64,000 bases of DNA from Actinomadura sp. 6K520 (GTDB taxonomy: Bacteria > Actinomycetota > Actinomycetes > Streptosporangiales > Streptosporangiaceae), in the NCBI RefSeq assembly GCF_004349245.1, contig NZ_SMLC01000006.1, forward strand, positions 31,215-95,214, in the 5' to 3' direction. Of the stretch, positions 17,941-26,413 are shown piece by piece; the stretch's first letter is position 1, and every line of letters begins with the position of its first letter. A program made the position numbers and the translations under genes. The notes under the pieces were generated by a model, which ran no database searches, was not told where the DNA came from, and saw only the letters and a list, made by a program, of their open reading frames with translations.

Positions 17941-20900
17941 TGTCCGCCACCGCCCGCACCCAGATTTTCTCGGCCGTCCACACCATCGGCGGCCTCCTCC
18001 CCGCCGACATGCTCGTCAGGATTTCCGAGGGGAAGGACGTCGCGGGCTCCAAGCCCGCCGACTACGACATCTTCGGCTCCCGTTCTGTTCGAGACGAGGC
18101 CGAACGCCACTGGGACTACCTCAAGTCGGTGTGGAAGGAGCTGCGCGACAAGCTGCCCGTCGCGCCGGAGGCGGAGACCCCCGCCGACCCCACCGGCCTC
18201 GCGATCCGCCAGTGGCTGGAGCCGCTGTTCGCCGAGCTGAGCTTCGGCCGCCTCACAGCCCTCGGCACGTCCGGCATCCAGGCCGACGACGACACCAAGA
18301 CGTTCGCGATCAGCCACCTGTGGACGCACGTCCCGATCCACCTGGCTTCGTGGAACACCCGGCTCGACGCCCGCCCCGGCGGCCCCGGCACCATCCCGCC
18401 GCAGTCGCTGATGCAGGAGTGCCTGAACCGCACCGAAGCCCACCTGTGGGCCGTGCTGACGAATGGACGCCAGCTCAGGCTGCTGCGCGACTCCAGCGCC
18501 CTCGCCACCGCCGCCTACGTCGAATTCGACCTTGAGGCCATTTTCGATGGGGAGCTGTTCAGCGAGTTCGTACTGCTGTACCGCCTCCTGCACGCCTCCC
18601 GCTTCGCCGTCGAAGAGGGCGCGGCCCCCTCAACCTGCTGGCTGGAGAAGTGGCGGACGGACGCCATCGACTCCGGCACCCGCGCCCTCGAACACCACCG
18701 CGATGGCGTGCAGAAGGCCATCACCGCGCTCGGGACAGGCTTCCTGAAGCACCCCGCCAATAATGAACTGCTGCGCGACCTGGACGTGCACACCTTCCAT
18801 GGCGCACTGCTCCGCCTCGCCTACCGGCTGATCTTCCTCTTCGTCGCCGAGGACCGCGACGTCCTACACCCGAAGGACACGCCGGACGAAGTCCGCGAGC
18901 GGTACCGGAAGTACTTCTCGTCGGCGCGGCTCCGGCAGCAGGCGATGCGGCGGCGCGGCACCGCGCATACCGACCTCTACCAGGCGCTCAAGATCGTGCT
19001 GGACGCCCTCGGCGATGAGAACGGACGCCCCGAACTCGGCATCCCCGGACTCGGCGGCCTCTACGACGACGCCCCCGCCGACGCCCCGCTGCACGGGCTT
19101 GTCCTGTCGAACGTTTACCTGCTGGAGGCCGTCCGCCACCTGTCCCGCATTCACGACGGCGACACGCGGCGCTGGCGCCAGGTCGACTACCGGAACATGG
19201 GCTCGGAGGAACTCGGCTCCATCTACGAGTCGCTCCTCGAACTCGTCCCCAAGCACAGCGCCGTGGAGCGGACGTTCGAGCTGATCGACCGGCTCGGCAA
19301 CGACCGCAAGAAGACCGGTTCGTACTACACCCCGAGTTCCCTGATCGAGACACTGCTCGACTCCACGCTCGACCCGGTCATCGACGACGCCCAGAAGCGC
19401 GGCGAGGAGAAGGCCGCCGCAGCCGGCGAACCCGACTCGACCGAGGCGATCGTCTCCGAGCTGCTGACCCTGACCGTCTGCGACCCGGCCTGCGGCTCTG
19501 GACACTTCCTGGTCGCCTCCGCCCGCCGCATCGCCAAGCGCGTCGCGGCCGTCCGCGAAAGCAACCCCGAACCGACGTTGGACGCGGTACGCCACGCACT
19601 GCACGAGGTCATCGGACGCTGCGTGTACGGGGTCGACCTCAACCCGATGGCCGTCGAGCTGGCCAAGGTGTCGCTGTGGCTGGAGGCCCTCGAGCCCGGC
19701 AAGCCCCTCGGGTTCTTGGACGCCCACATCAAACTCGGCAACGGCCTCGTCGGCGCAACCCCTGTCCTGCTGAAGGGCGGGATTCCTACGAAGACGTTCA
19801 AGCCGGTCGAGGGTGACGACGCTTCATACGCCAACTTCTTGGCCAAGCAGAACGACAAGGAGCGCCGCGGACAGGGCGGCCTGTTCGACCTGTTCGAGGA
19901 GGCGAAGGTCGCCAACACCGCCTTCGCCGAGACCCTGCGCCGCATCACCGCGGCCCCTTCCAACACACTTCGGGACGTCCACCGCCAGGCCGATGCGTAC
20001 GAGGAGTGGAAGTCTTCCGCCGAGTACGCCCACGCCGTGCACGTGGCGGACGCCTGGTGCGCCGCATTCATGTGGCACAAGACCAAAGACGCCCCGACGC
20101 CGATCACACACGACGTCTTCCGCACCCTCCAGGACCCGAACGCAACGGCTGCCGGTCAGGACGTCCACGACGAGATCGTGCGGCTGAGCGAGCAGTACCG
20201 CTTCTTCCACTGGCACCTGGAGTTTCCAGAAATCTTCACCGTCCCGGACGACGGGTCGGACGCGGACATCGACCCAGGTACCGGCTGGGCAGGCGGCTTC
20301 GCGTGCGTGCTCGGCAACCCGCCGTGGGACAAACTCGAGTTCGAGGACAAGAAGTACTTCAGTGTAGTGGACCCAAAGATCGCTACAATCTCCGGAGCTG
20401 CTCGAAAAGATGCCATCGCAAACTGGGAGCGCGAAAATCCGGAGGCTGGCGCCCAGTACTGGGCCGAGCGACGCAAGGTCAAGTCGACCTTCCACTTCAC
20501 TAGCAAATCTGGCGCTTTTCCATTCTGCCAGAAGGGCCTCAGTTCCAAGGGGGTGAACTCCCTCTTCTTGGAGCACCTTTTCCCCGAACGATTCGCGGCG
20601 ATCATCGACTCCAAGGGCCGCTTTGGCGGCATCATTCCAACGACGATCGCGACGGGCGCTGGCGCGCAACATCTCTTCAGTTCCTTTGCCAGCCGTGGGG
20701 CGATCAACCTTCTTTATGACTTCGAGAATCGCAAAAAGCTGTTCCTTGGAGTTGATTCGCGACAGAAATTCTGCCTGCTATCACTAGCCGGGCGGGAGAT
20801 GAGCGAGCCTTCAGCTAGATTTGCCTTCTACCTCCAGGATCCAACAGAAATCGATGATACCGGACGCATCTTTAGGCTTACTCCAGAGGAAATTTCTCTA

Positions 20901-22046
20901 ATTAATCCCAATACCGGAAACCTTCCCATCTTTCGGTCGCGACACGATGCCGACCTAACGGCAGCAATCCACCGCCGCATCCCCGTACTCTGGAACGAGA
21001 AAGCGAAGGATGGAAATTCCTGGAACCTTTCGTTCAGAAATCTCTTCAACATCACCGATGACTCGGACCTGTTCCAGACGAGAGAACAACTCGAAGGTGA
21101 CAACTGGGAGCGTCACGGCAACATCTTCGTCAGCGACGAAGAGCGAATGCTCCCCCTGTATGAAGGGAAAACCGCACACCTATTCGATCATCGATGGAAC
21201 TCCTACTTCGGCACTGGAGACGAGGACCGGCGCCGCCTAGACGTCGCCGAGAAGCAAGACCCATCAGTACTAGCAGAACCGCGATATTGGGTCCTCGATA
21301 AAGGCTTGATATCGACCGTCAGAAAAGGAAAGCAAGTCGAGGTCCGCGGTGTCGCCGAACGACTGAAGAAGCTAGCTTGGGAGCACGATTGGTTGTGCGG
21401 GTGGCGTGACGTTGCCCGCACCACGGATGAGCGAACGGCCATCCCAGCCTTCATCCCACGTAATGCAGTAAGCGACAAGTTCCCGCTCATGCTGCCCAGG
21501 GCCAGCGTCGATTTGATCGCGGCACTAATTGCAACCCAGAGTTCTCTGGTCTTCGACTTCGTCAGCCGCCAAAAGGTGGGCGGCGCCAACATGGCCCTTT
21601 TCGTGTGGAAGCAGCTTCCCGTTCCCACACCTCGTGACCTAGCCCCGCACAGGAACTTCCTGACTCCGCGAACGCTTGAGCTGGTCTACACAGCCCACGA
21701 CATGACCTCACTAGCTCACGACCTCGGCGACTCCGGGGAGCCGTTCCGGTGGGATGAGGAGCGGCGGGCTCAGATTCGCGCCGAGATGGATGCCTACTTC
21801 TTCCACCTCTACGGCATCAACCGGGAGGACACCGACTACATCCTGGAGACGTTCCAGACGGAGACCGGCGGGCTGAAGAACAACGAGATCGCCAAGTACG
21901 GGACGTACCGCACGAAGGAGCTTGTGCTCGCTGAGTACGACCGGATGGCCGCTGTGGGCGTTGATCTCGACAAGCCGTTGGTGGATGGGGAGAACTACAC
22001 GTCCACGCTGAACCCACCGCCGGGGCATGGGCTTCGGCACGGGTAA
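17940..22046 (+). CDS. Eco57I/PglX-type N6-adenine DNA methyltransferase
   Basis: 1368-residue methylase, starting at the ATG that overlaps the SNF2 stop (TGATG), so translation is coupled. An N-terminal helical region of about 450 residues precedes KKTGSYYTPSSLIETLLDS, the usual entry to the methylase fold. The SAM motif VCDPACGSGHFLVASA is near residue 514, VYGVDLNPMAVELAK near 562 and catalytic NPPW (LGNPPWDKLEFED) near 791. The remaining 550 residues include the target recognition part. The protein resembles methylases of class 1 DISARM (DrmMI) and BREX (PglX). From about 20340 to 21690 base composition falls sharply and codons such as ATA, TTA and AGA appear; this covers the predicted target recognition domain and looks like a domain exchange. 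No endonuclease motif is evident. Confidence 0.9.
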   Translation: MSATARTQIFSAVHTIGGLLPADMLVRISEGKDVAGSKPADYDIFGSRSVRDEAERHWDYLKSVWKELRDKLPVAPEAETPADPTGLAIRQWLEPLFAELSFGRLTALGTSGIQADDDTKTFAISHLWTHVPIHLASWNTRLDARPGGPGTIPPQSLMQECLNRTEAHLWAVLTNGRQLRLLRDSSALATAAYVEFDLEAIFDGELFSEFVLLYRLLHASRFAVEEGAAPSTCWLEKWRTDAIDSGTRALEHHRDGVQKAITALGTGFLKHPANNELLRDLDVHTFHGALLRLAYRLIFLFVAEDRDVLHPKDTPDEVRERYRKYFSSARLRQQAMRRRGTAHTDLYQALKIVLDALGDENGRPELGIPGLGGLYDDAPADAPLHGLVLSNVYLLEAVRHLSRIHDGDTRRWRQVDYRNMGSEELGSIYESLLELVPKHSAVERTFELIDRLGNDRKKTGSYYTPSSLIETLLDSTLDPVIDDAQKRGEEKAAAAGEPDSTEAIVSELLTLTVCDPACGSGHFLVASARRIAKRVAAVRESNPEPTLDAVRHALHEVIGRCVYGVDLNPMAVELAKVSLWLEALEPGKPLGFLDAHIKLGNGLVGATPVLLKGGIPTKTFKPVEGDDASYANFLAKQNDKERRGQGGLFDLFEEAKVANTAFAETLRRITAAPSNTLRDVHRQADAYEEWKSSAEYAHAVHVADAWCAAFMWHKTKDAPTPITHDVFRTLQDPNATAAGQDVHDEIVRLSEQYRFFHWHLEFPEIFTVPDDGSDADIDPGTGWAGGFACVLGNPPWDKLEFEDKKYFSVVDPKIATISGAARKDAIANWERENPEAGAQYWAERRKVKSTFHFTSKSGAFPFCQKGLSSKGVNSLFLEHLFPERFAAIIDSKGRFGGIIPTTIATGAGAQHLFSSFASRGAINLLYDFENRKKLFLGVDSRQKFCLLSLAGREMSEPSARFAFYLQDPTEIDDTGRIFRLTPEEISLINPNTGNLPIFRSRHDADLTAAIHRRIPVLWNEKAKDGNSWNLSFRNLFNITDDSDLFQTREQLEGDNWERHGNIFVSDEERMLPLYEGKTAHLFDHRWNSYFGTGDEDRRRLDVAEKQDPSVLAEPRYWVLDKGLISTVRKGKQVEVRGVAERLKKLAWEHDWLCGWRDVARTTDERTAIPAFIPRNAVSDKFPLMLPRASVDLIAALIATQSSLVFDFVSRQKVGGANMALFVWKQLPVPTPRDLAPHRNFLTPRTLELVYTAHDMTSLAHDLGDSGEPFRWDEERRAQIRAEMDAYFFHLYGINREDTDYILETFQTETGGLKNNEIAKYGTYRTKELVLAEYDRMAAVGVDLDKPLVDGENYTSTLNPPPGHGLRHG

Positions 22047-22064
22047 CCGACGTCATCGGTAGGT

Positions 22065-22100
22065 AGCGGAGGGGCGGACGGGAGGGAACGCCCCTCCGCT
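22065..22100. terminator. Strong bidirectional hairpin terminator after the defence operon
   Basis: AGCGGAGGGGCG at 22065-22076 pairs perfectly with CGCCCCTCCGCT at 22089-22100 around a 12-nt loop, between the convergent methylase and RsbW-like genes. No U-tract follows, as is usual in actinomycetes. Confidence 0.75.
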
Positions 22101-22105
22101 GGTCT

Positions 22106-22504
22106 TCATGCGCGGTCGATTACCGCGAAGACGACCTTGCCGACGTTGTCTGCGAGGGCGCGGATGCCCCAGCAGCGGGCGTACTGGTCGACGATGAACA
22201 GGCCGCGGCCCGTCTCGCTGTCCGCGTCGGCCGCAAGCAGGTGCGGGAGACCGCAGGCGGCGTCTTGGACCTCCATCCACAGGGCGTCGTCTTCGGTGCG
22301 GCTCAACCGCAGGATCACGTCGCCTTCCGCCGTGGACGTCGCGTGCTGGAGGGCGTTGGTGACCAGCTCGCTGGCCACCAGGCACGGGACGAAGTCGTCC
22401 ATGCCCCACTGGCCGGTGACCAGCCGCACGAACCGCCGCACCTCCGCGACGACCGCAAGGTCCTGCTTCACCACCATCTCGTTCTCCGTCGCCGCCTGCC
22501 CCAT
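22106..22504 (-). CDS. RsbW-like ATP-binding protein (anti-sigma factor kinase family)
   Basis: 132-residue HATPase_c protein. The N box is LVASELVTNALQHA near residues 43-56, the G1 region is MEVQDAACGLPHL, where the usual Asp-x-Gly is partly changed (DAACG), and the G2 box is SETGRGLFIVDQYA. Such small GHKL proteins are very numerous in actinomycetes; some are anti-sigma or regulatory kinases and most have no known target. The start ATG follows GAGGAGAGGTC. It is divergent from the XRE/DUF5753 gene, the usual neighbour in actinomycete genomes, and probably shares its promoter region. Confidence 0.85.
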   Translation of the reverse strand: MGQAATENEMVVKQDLAVVAEVRRFVRLVTGQWGMDDFVPCLVASELVTNALQHATSTAEGDVILRLSRTEDDALWMEVQDAACGLPHLLAADADSETGRGLFIVDQYARCWGIRALADNVGKVVFAVIDRA

Positions 22505-22640
22505 GACCTCTCCTCACTATGTGTGTCCTTCAGCACACATACAGCCACTTTCGGAGCTAGGATTCGCATGCCACAAGAAAGCAGTAGGTAGCGGCAGAGC
22601 ATGAACGAGAGCGGTAAATGCCCCCCGGGAGGTAGGAACC

Positions 22641-23450
22641 ATGCCCCCACGTCGTCAACGTCCCCGCGAATCCCCTGCGCTCGTAGCCTTCGGGCGCCAG
22701 ATGCGACGGTTGCGCGAGGCCAAGGGCGTCAAGCAGGAGACCATCGCCCATCTCACAAAGGTGAGCGGCCCGCAGGTAAGCCGCATTGAAGGCGGGAAGA
22801 AGCGCGCCACGCGGTCCTTCGTGGTCGCCGTGGACGACTACCTGGAAGCGGGCGGCTCCCTCATCAGCCTGTGGGAGGACCTGAACAAGGACGGGCACCC
22901 GGTCCCGATCTGGTTCGATTGGCCGCAGGTAGAGGCTGATGCGGCCATGCTCGTCTGCTGGCAGCATTCCGTGATTCCCGGGCTGGCTCAGACCCCGGCC
23001 TATGCATTGGCGCTCCTACGCGGCAACCAAGATGCCGCAGACGCTCGCATCAGTCGCCAAGCCATCCTCACCGCGGACAAGGACTCCACTCCGCCGATCG
23101 TCGCGCTTCTGCTCGACGAACACGTCCTCCACAACCCTGTGGGGACGCCCGAGACCATGCGCGAACAACTCGAGCATCTCTTAGAGCTAAGTTTGTTGCC
23201 CAACGTCACGGTTCAAGTAGTGTTGTCCAGAGGTGAGCACGAGGGCGTCCTCGGCGCCTTTGTGGTCGCGACGATGGAGGATCGAAGCGAGATCGCGTAC
23301 ATCGAGACGGCGGTCCGAGGCATCACCACGGACAACCCGGCCGATCTGTCCAGCCTGGCGCGAACCCTGTTCGAGCTCCGTTCTCGAGCGCTCTCACAGG
23401 AGATGTCGCGCGAACTGATCCGAAAGGTCGTCGAAGAGAGATGGACCTGA
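22641..23450 (+). CDS. XRE-family regulator with DUF5753 (Scr1-type antitoxin-like)
   Basis: 269-residue protein. A Cro/C1 helix-turn-helix sits at about residues 15-70 (FGRQMRRLREAKGVKQETIA, SGPQVSRIEGGKK), followed by the DUF5753 region, WQHSVIPGLAQTPAYALALL and LLDEHVLHNPVGTPETMREQL, ending LIRKVVEERWT. The start ATG follows GGGAGGTAGG. The stop overlaps the next start, the standard coupling of DUF5753 and DUF397 genes. In some strains such pairs (for example the Scr1/Scr2 genes of Streptomyces) have been described as toxin-antitoxin-like or developmental (bldB/whiJ-like) systems. A decayed relative lies at 54.5 kb. Confidence 0.9.
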   Translation: MPPRRQRPRESPALVAFGRQMRRLREAKGVKQETIAHLTKVSGPQVSRIEGGKKRATRSFVVAVDDYLEAGGSLISLWEDLNKDGHPVPIWFDWPQVEADAAMLVCWQHSVIPGLAQTPAYALALLRGNQDAADARISRQAILTADKDSTPPIVALLLDEHVLHNPVGTPETMREQLEHLLELSLLPNVTVQVVLSRGEHEGVLGAFVVATMEDRSEIAYIETAVRGITTDNPADLSSLARTLFELRSRALSQEMSRELIRKVVEERWT

Positions 23451-23626
23451 CACAAGTCAAGTGGCGCAAGAGCACACACAGCGGCCCCAACGGCGGTGAG
23501 TGCGTCGAGCTGGCGGACGTGGCCGGTGCGGTGGTGGCGGTGCGGGACAGCAAGGACCCAGACGGCCCCGTCCTCCTGCTGACCCGCGCGGCCCTGCGGA
23601 CGGCCGTCCAGTCCGCCACGCACTGA
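23441..23626 (+). CDS. DUF397 domain protein
   Basis: 61-residue DUF397 protein: MDLTQVKWRKSTHSGPNGGE, CVELADVAGAVVAVRDSKDP, then LLTRAALRTAV. DUF397 proteins accompany XRE/DUF5753 regulators and are considered the small partner (toxin-like, or a WhiJ-associated regulator). The start codon lies inside the 3' end of the regulator gene. The last 45 residues are nearly identical to the protein at 54769-54957. Confidence 0.9.
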   Translation: MDLTQVKWRKSTHSGPNGGECVELADVAGAVVAVRDSKDPDGPVLLLTRAALRTAVQSATH

Positions 23627-23803
23627 CCGTCCGGCACCAGCTACCCCGGCGGCCCCCGATCGGCCGAGTAGCGGTGAGTCGTCCCGTCCCCCGACCCGCC
23701 AGCCCGCCACACCAACTCCCTCGGCTACAGCCTGCGCCCGGCACCTACCACACAGGCAACTCTGGCCAAGCGGACGCGCCCGCTGACAAGCCCGACCACG
23801 CGG

Positions 23804-24484
23804 TCAGGAGCGTGTGAGGAGGTAGCGGGCGAGGATGACGTCGCCGATGGGACGGGTCTCTTCGAGCGTCATCCGGTTGCCGGGGTGGTGCGAAAACTCC
23901 CCCGTCCCGACGAAGCGCGGGGCGGCGGAGTCACCGACGAAGAAGGGGGCGATCACGAGCTGGAGCTCGTCGGCCAGTCCGGCGGTGAGGAACTGGGTGT
24001 GGACGGTGCCGCCGCCTTCGACCATCAACCGCTGAACCCCTCGGTCGGCAAGGTCGGCAAGCATGGTGTTGAGGTCGACGGGGTCCCCGGCGTCCACGAC
24101 GGTGGCGACGCCGCCGAGGCGCTCACGGCAACTGTCGACCGCGCTGCTGGAGCAGTACACGATCTTCTCGACGCTACCGGCGGCGAAGAACTTCGCGCCG
24201 GGGTCGAGATCGCCGCGGGCTGTGAAGGTGACCTTGATCGGGCTCTCGGGCAAACCGCGAGCGACGCGGGCTTTGCGGTGCTCCTCCGCCCGGACGAGCA
24301 GGCGCGGGTTGTCTCGGCGGATGGTGTTGGCGCCGATGAGGATGGCGTCGCAGCCGGCCCGCACTTCGTCGACCCGGTCGAAGTCCTCGTCGTTGGACAG
24401 CAGAAGCCGCTCGGCGGTGGTGTCGTCGATATAGCCGTCGATCGAGGCCGCGCAGGACAACAGCACGTAGGGGCGTTCAGTCAT
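23804..24484 (-). CDS. RibD C-terminal/dihydrofolate-reductase-fold reductase
   Basis: 226-residue NADPH-dependent reductase of the RibD_C family. It begins MTERPYVLLSCAASIDGYID, has the nucleotide-binding elements GCDAILIGANTIRRDNPRLL and LMVEGGGTVHTQFL, and ends with a typical IGDVILARYLLTRS strand. True RibD reductases act on pyrimidine intermediates of riboflavin synthesis, but stand-alone copies like this also act elsewhere. There is no deaminase domain and no rib gene nearby, so the substrate is unknown. The start overlaps a short upstream open frame by 8 bp. Confidence 0.87.
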   Translation of the reverse strand: MTERPYVLLSCAASIDGYIDDTTAERLLLSNDEDFDRVDEVRAGCDAILIGANTIRRDNPRLLVRAEEHRKARVARGLPESPIKVTFTARGDLDPGAKFFAAGSVEKIVYCSSSAVDSCRERLGGVATVVDAGDPVDLNTMLADLADRGVQRLMVEGGGTVHTQFLTAGLADELQLVIAPFFVGDSAAPRFVGTGEFSHHPGNRMTLEETRPIGDVILARYLLTRS

Positions 24485-24644
24485 TCGCTGCTCCAGAGTC
24501 GTTGTTGATCAAGTGCTCGACGATATGGACGAAGGCTTCACCGGGGTCGCTGCAGGCGTTGAGGGCGGCGAACCGCTCCTCGTCCAGCGAGGCACGGAGA
24601 CGATGGTCGTGGGCCGCTTGGTGGTAGTGGCAGGGCCGCCTCAT
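24477..24644 (-). CDS. Possible 55-codon gene upstream of the RibD-like reductase
   Basis: MRRPCHYHQAAHDHRL...FVHIVEHLINNDSG, about 55 residues. Its stop overlaps the start of the reductase gene by 8 bp, which favours translation. The first codons lie inside a sequence that looks like an actinobacterial CRISPR repeat, so the start region may be recruited. I do not recognise the family. Confidence 0.35.
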   Translation of the reverse strand: MRRPCHYHQAAHDHRLRASLDEERFAALNACSDPGEAFVHIVEHLINNDSGAAND

Positions 24645-24666
24645 CGCCCCTACGAGGGCTCGCGCC
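24639..24666. repeat. Isolated CRISPR-repeat-like sequence
   Basis: CCTCATCGCCCCTACGAGGG, followed by a CTCGCGCC variant of the usual TCGCAAC end. It matches the core of the two repeat-like units near 28.7 kb. No second unit lies within 70 bp on either side. Confidence 0.5.
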
Positions 24667-24698
24667 CGTACAGGCACCGAGCGTCGGCTCGCTGATGA

Positions 24699-26003
24699 TC
24701 AGAGGATCACGGCAAGTTCTCGTGCTCCTGGCACCCGTCGATGCCGCTCGACGAGTCCACTGGCCATCCGCCGGATGGAGGGGCGATCGCGCACTTCGCT
24801 TGGTGCCTGTTCGTAGGCCTCCAGGAGGCGGGCGATCGCTGGTTCGGGTCGGCCGCGCTGGACATAGGCCCTGGCCATGTCGGTGTGGAGCCTGGCTCGC
24901 CGCTCGGGGGTGGCGAACTGTTCCGGCCGGAGGTTCTGGCCGGCGGCCAGCGCCGCGCCTGCGTCACCGAGCCCCCAACGCACACCGACCTCATAGAGCG
25001 CGAGCTGTGGCAGGGTGATCTTGAATCGGTGCGCGGTGGTCGGGCGGGCCGGCATTCGGTCGGGGAGTCCCCGCGCGGCGCGTCGGGCCTCGGTGACCAT
25101 GTCCAGCGCACCGTCTCGGTCGTCGGCCAGCGCAGCGTTGTAGGCGGTCGTGCACAACGTCTGGACGTAGGCCGCGGTCTGGGCCGGGGTTGTGAGCCTG
25201 GCGTGGTCCAGCCTCGCGACGGCTTGCATGGTGAGGCGCTGCGCCACCGCTTGACGGCCTTCATGCCGCAGCACGATCCCGAGCGAGCGCGCAGCGGCAG
25301 CCTGTGCGACCGGGTCTTCCGACCGCGCGGCGTACGTCATCGCCCGGTCTGCGGTGAGCCGCGACTGCGGGACAGCGCCGACCTTGTTGAGTGCCTCGGC
25401 CGCCATGTCGTAGACGGCGGCGACCAGCATCCATGTTGTCGGCTCGTCAGCGTCCTCGGCAGCGGTCTGGTGCGCCTTGGCCAGGAGCGCGGGCAGACCG
25501 TCCACCAGTTGGGTCAGGCGTCCGGCGTCAAAGAGCTGCCACGCCCGCCGAAGTTGTGCGGCGACCTGCGCGCGTGTCGCCGGGGACGCTGGCGCCGGGG
25601 TGAGCGCAAGGGCGTCATCCAACCGTGTCAGGGCTGCCACCGGGACAGCGGCCAGCCCCGCGGCGAGCAGGTTGCGACGGCGCATCGGATCCTCCTGGAC
25701 CACGGGAGCCACTCTCGTGACCACCGTAGCCCCAGGCGGGCCGAGGACCCCCAGTAACGCGGCCAGAGTCTGGGCGGGCATCCCTAAGACACCCGCAACC
25801 TTCTTGACCTTCATCACGTCGAGCCCGGTGCTGCGCCTTTGCTCCAGACGGGAGATGGTGGCCGGCGAGTAGCCGGTGGCTCTGCCGAGGTCAACCTGGC
25901 GCCATCCGCGATGTTGGCGCGCCAGCCGGATCACCTGCCCCAGTTCCCCGGCATCGACCAGCGCCATGACCACAGCCGACCGCCAGAACGGGTCCGTCTG
26001 CAT
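24699..26003 (-). CDS. XRE-family regulator with helical (TPR-like) C-terminus
   Basis: 434-residue regulator. The start is the ATG at 26003 (MQTDPFWRSAVV) behind AGGAG, not the longer frame. The helix-turn-helix at about 17-75 contains LGQVIRLARQHRGWRQVDLG and YSPATISRLEQRRS. It is followed by RRRNLLAAGLAAVPVAALTR, a Tat-like hydrophobic stretch common in this family but internal, and then a long helical repeat region (AVYDMAAEALNKVGAVPQSR, YAARSEDPVAQAAAARSLG) resembling TPR ligand-binding domains of actinomycete signal-sensing regulators. It is divergent from the small-peptide gene at 26201 and is the natural candidate to control it. Confidence 0.87.
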   Translation of the reverse strand: MQTDPFWRSAVVMALVDAGELGQVIRLARQHRGWRQVDLGRATGYSPATISRLEQRRSTGLDVMKVKKVAGVLGMPAQTLAALLGVLGPPGATVVTRVAPVVQEDPMRRRNLLAAGLAAVPVAALTRLDDALALTPAPASPATRAQVAAQLRRAWQLFDAGRLTQLVDGLPALLAKAHQTAAEDADEPTTWMLVAAVYDMAAEALNKVGAVPQSRLTADRAMTYAARSEDPVAQAAAARSLGIVLRHEGRQAVAQRLTMQAVARLDHARLTTPAQTAAYVQTLCTTAYNAALADDRDGALDMVTEARRAARGLPDRMPARPTTAHRFKITLPQLALYEVGVRWGLGDAGAALAAGQNLRPEQFATPERRARLHTDMARAYVQRGRPEPAIARLLEAYEQAPSEVRDRPSIRRMASGLVERHRRVPGARELAVIL

Positions 26004-26200
26004 CGCCGCTCCTGGGGAGCACAGAGAGTCCAGGCCCCTACACGCTACGAGCTCAATGGGAAATTGCCCAGAGCCGCGTGCAGATTCTGCAAACGCGTGC
26101 CCGTGTTGCACACGATCCACCGTTCCCCGACTCGGCGGGGTGCCATAGCAGCGAGGCACTTGGCCTCATCTGTCATCCCCGACGAAAAAGGAGCAATGCC

Positions 26201-26353
26201 ATGCCCACCACGTCGTGCGCCCCGGGTGCCGCGGCCCCCGACACGCTCGCGGGGCTGTTCGCCGACCCCGAGGCCTTCACCACCGTCCAGGCCAAGGAGT
26301 ACACCAAGAAGGACGGTGACTCCGACCAGCCCAACAAGTACGACGAAATCTGA
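26201..26353 (+). CDS. Putative RiPP precursor peptide (50 residues)
   Basis: MPTTSCAPGAAAPDTLAGLF then ADPEAFTTVQAKEYTKKDGD and SDQPNKYDEI. The start at 26201 has AAGGAG 7 bp upstream. The peptide sits 60 bp before an asparagine-synthase-like gene with no glutaminase cysteine, the arrangement of a RiPP precursor and its ATP-dependent cyclase. The N-terminal half is Ala/Pro-rich, then a helical stretch (DTLAGLFADPEAF) could be the recognition leader, and the highly charged C-terminus with Lys, Asp and Glu could be the core. Standard lasso features (a YxxP leader motif, Gly core start with acidic residue 7-9) are not clear. RiPP status is inference. Confidence 0.6.
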   Translation: MPTTSCAPGAAAPDTLAGLFADPEAFTTVQAKEYTKKDGDSDQPNKYDEI

Positions 26354-26413
26354 TCAACCAGCGGGGGCGGGCCGTACGGCCCGTCCCCGCGCCGTAACAG
26401 GAGGGCACCGTCC

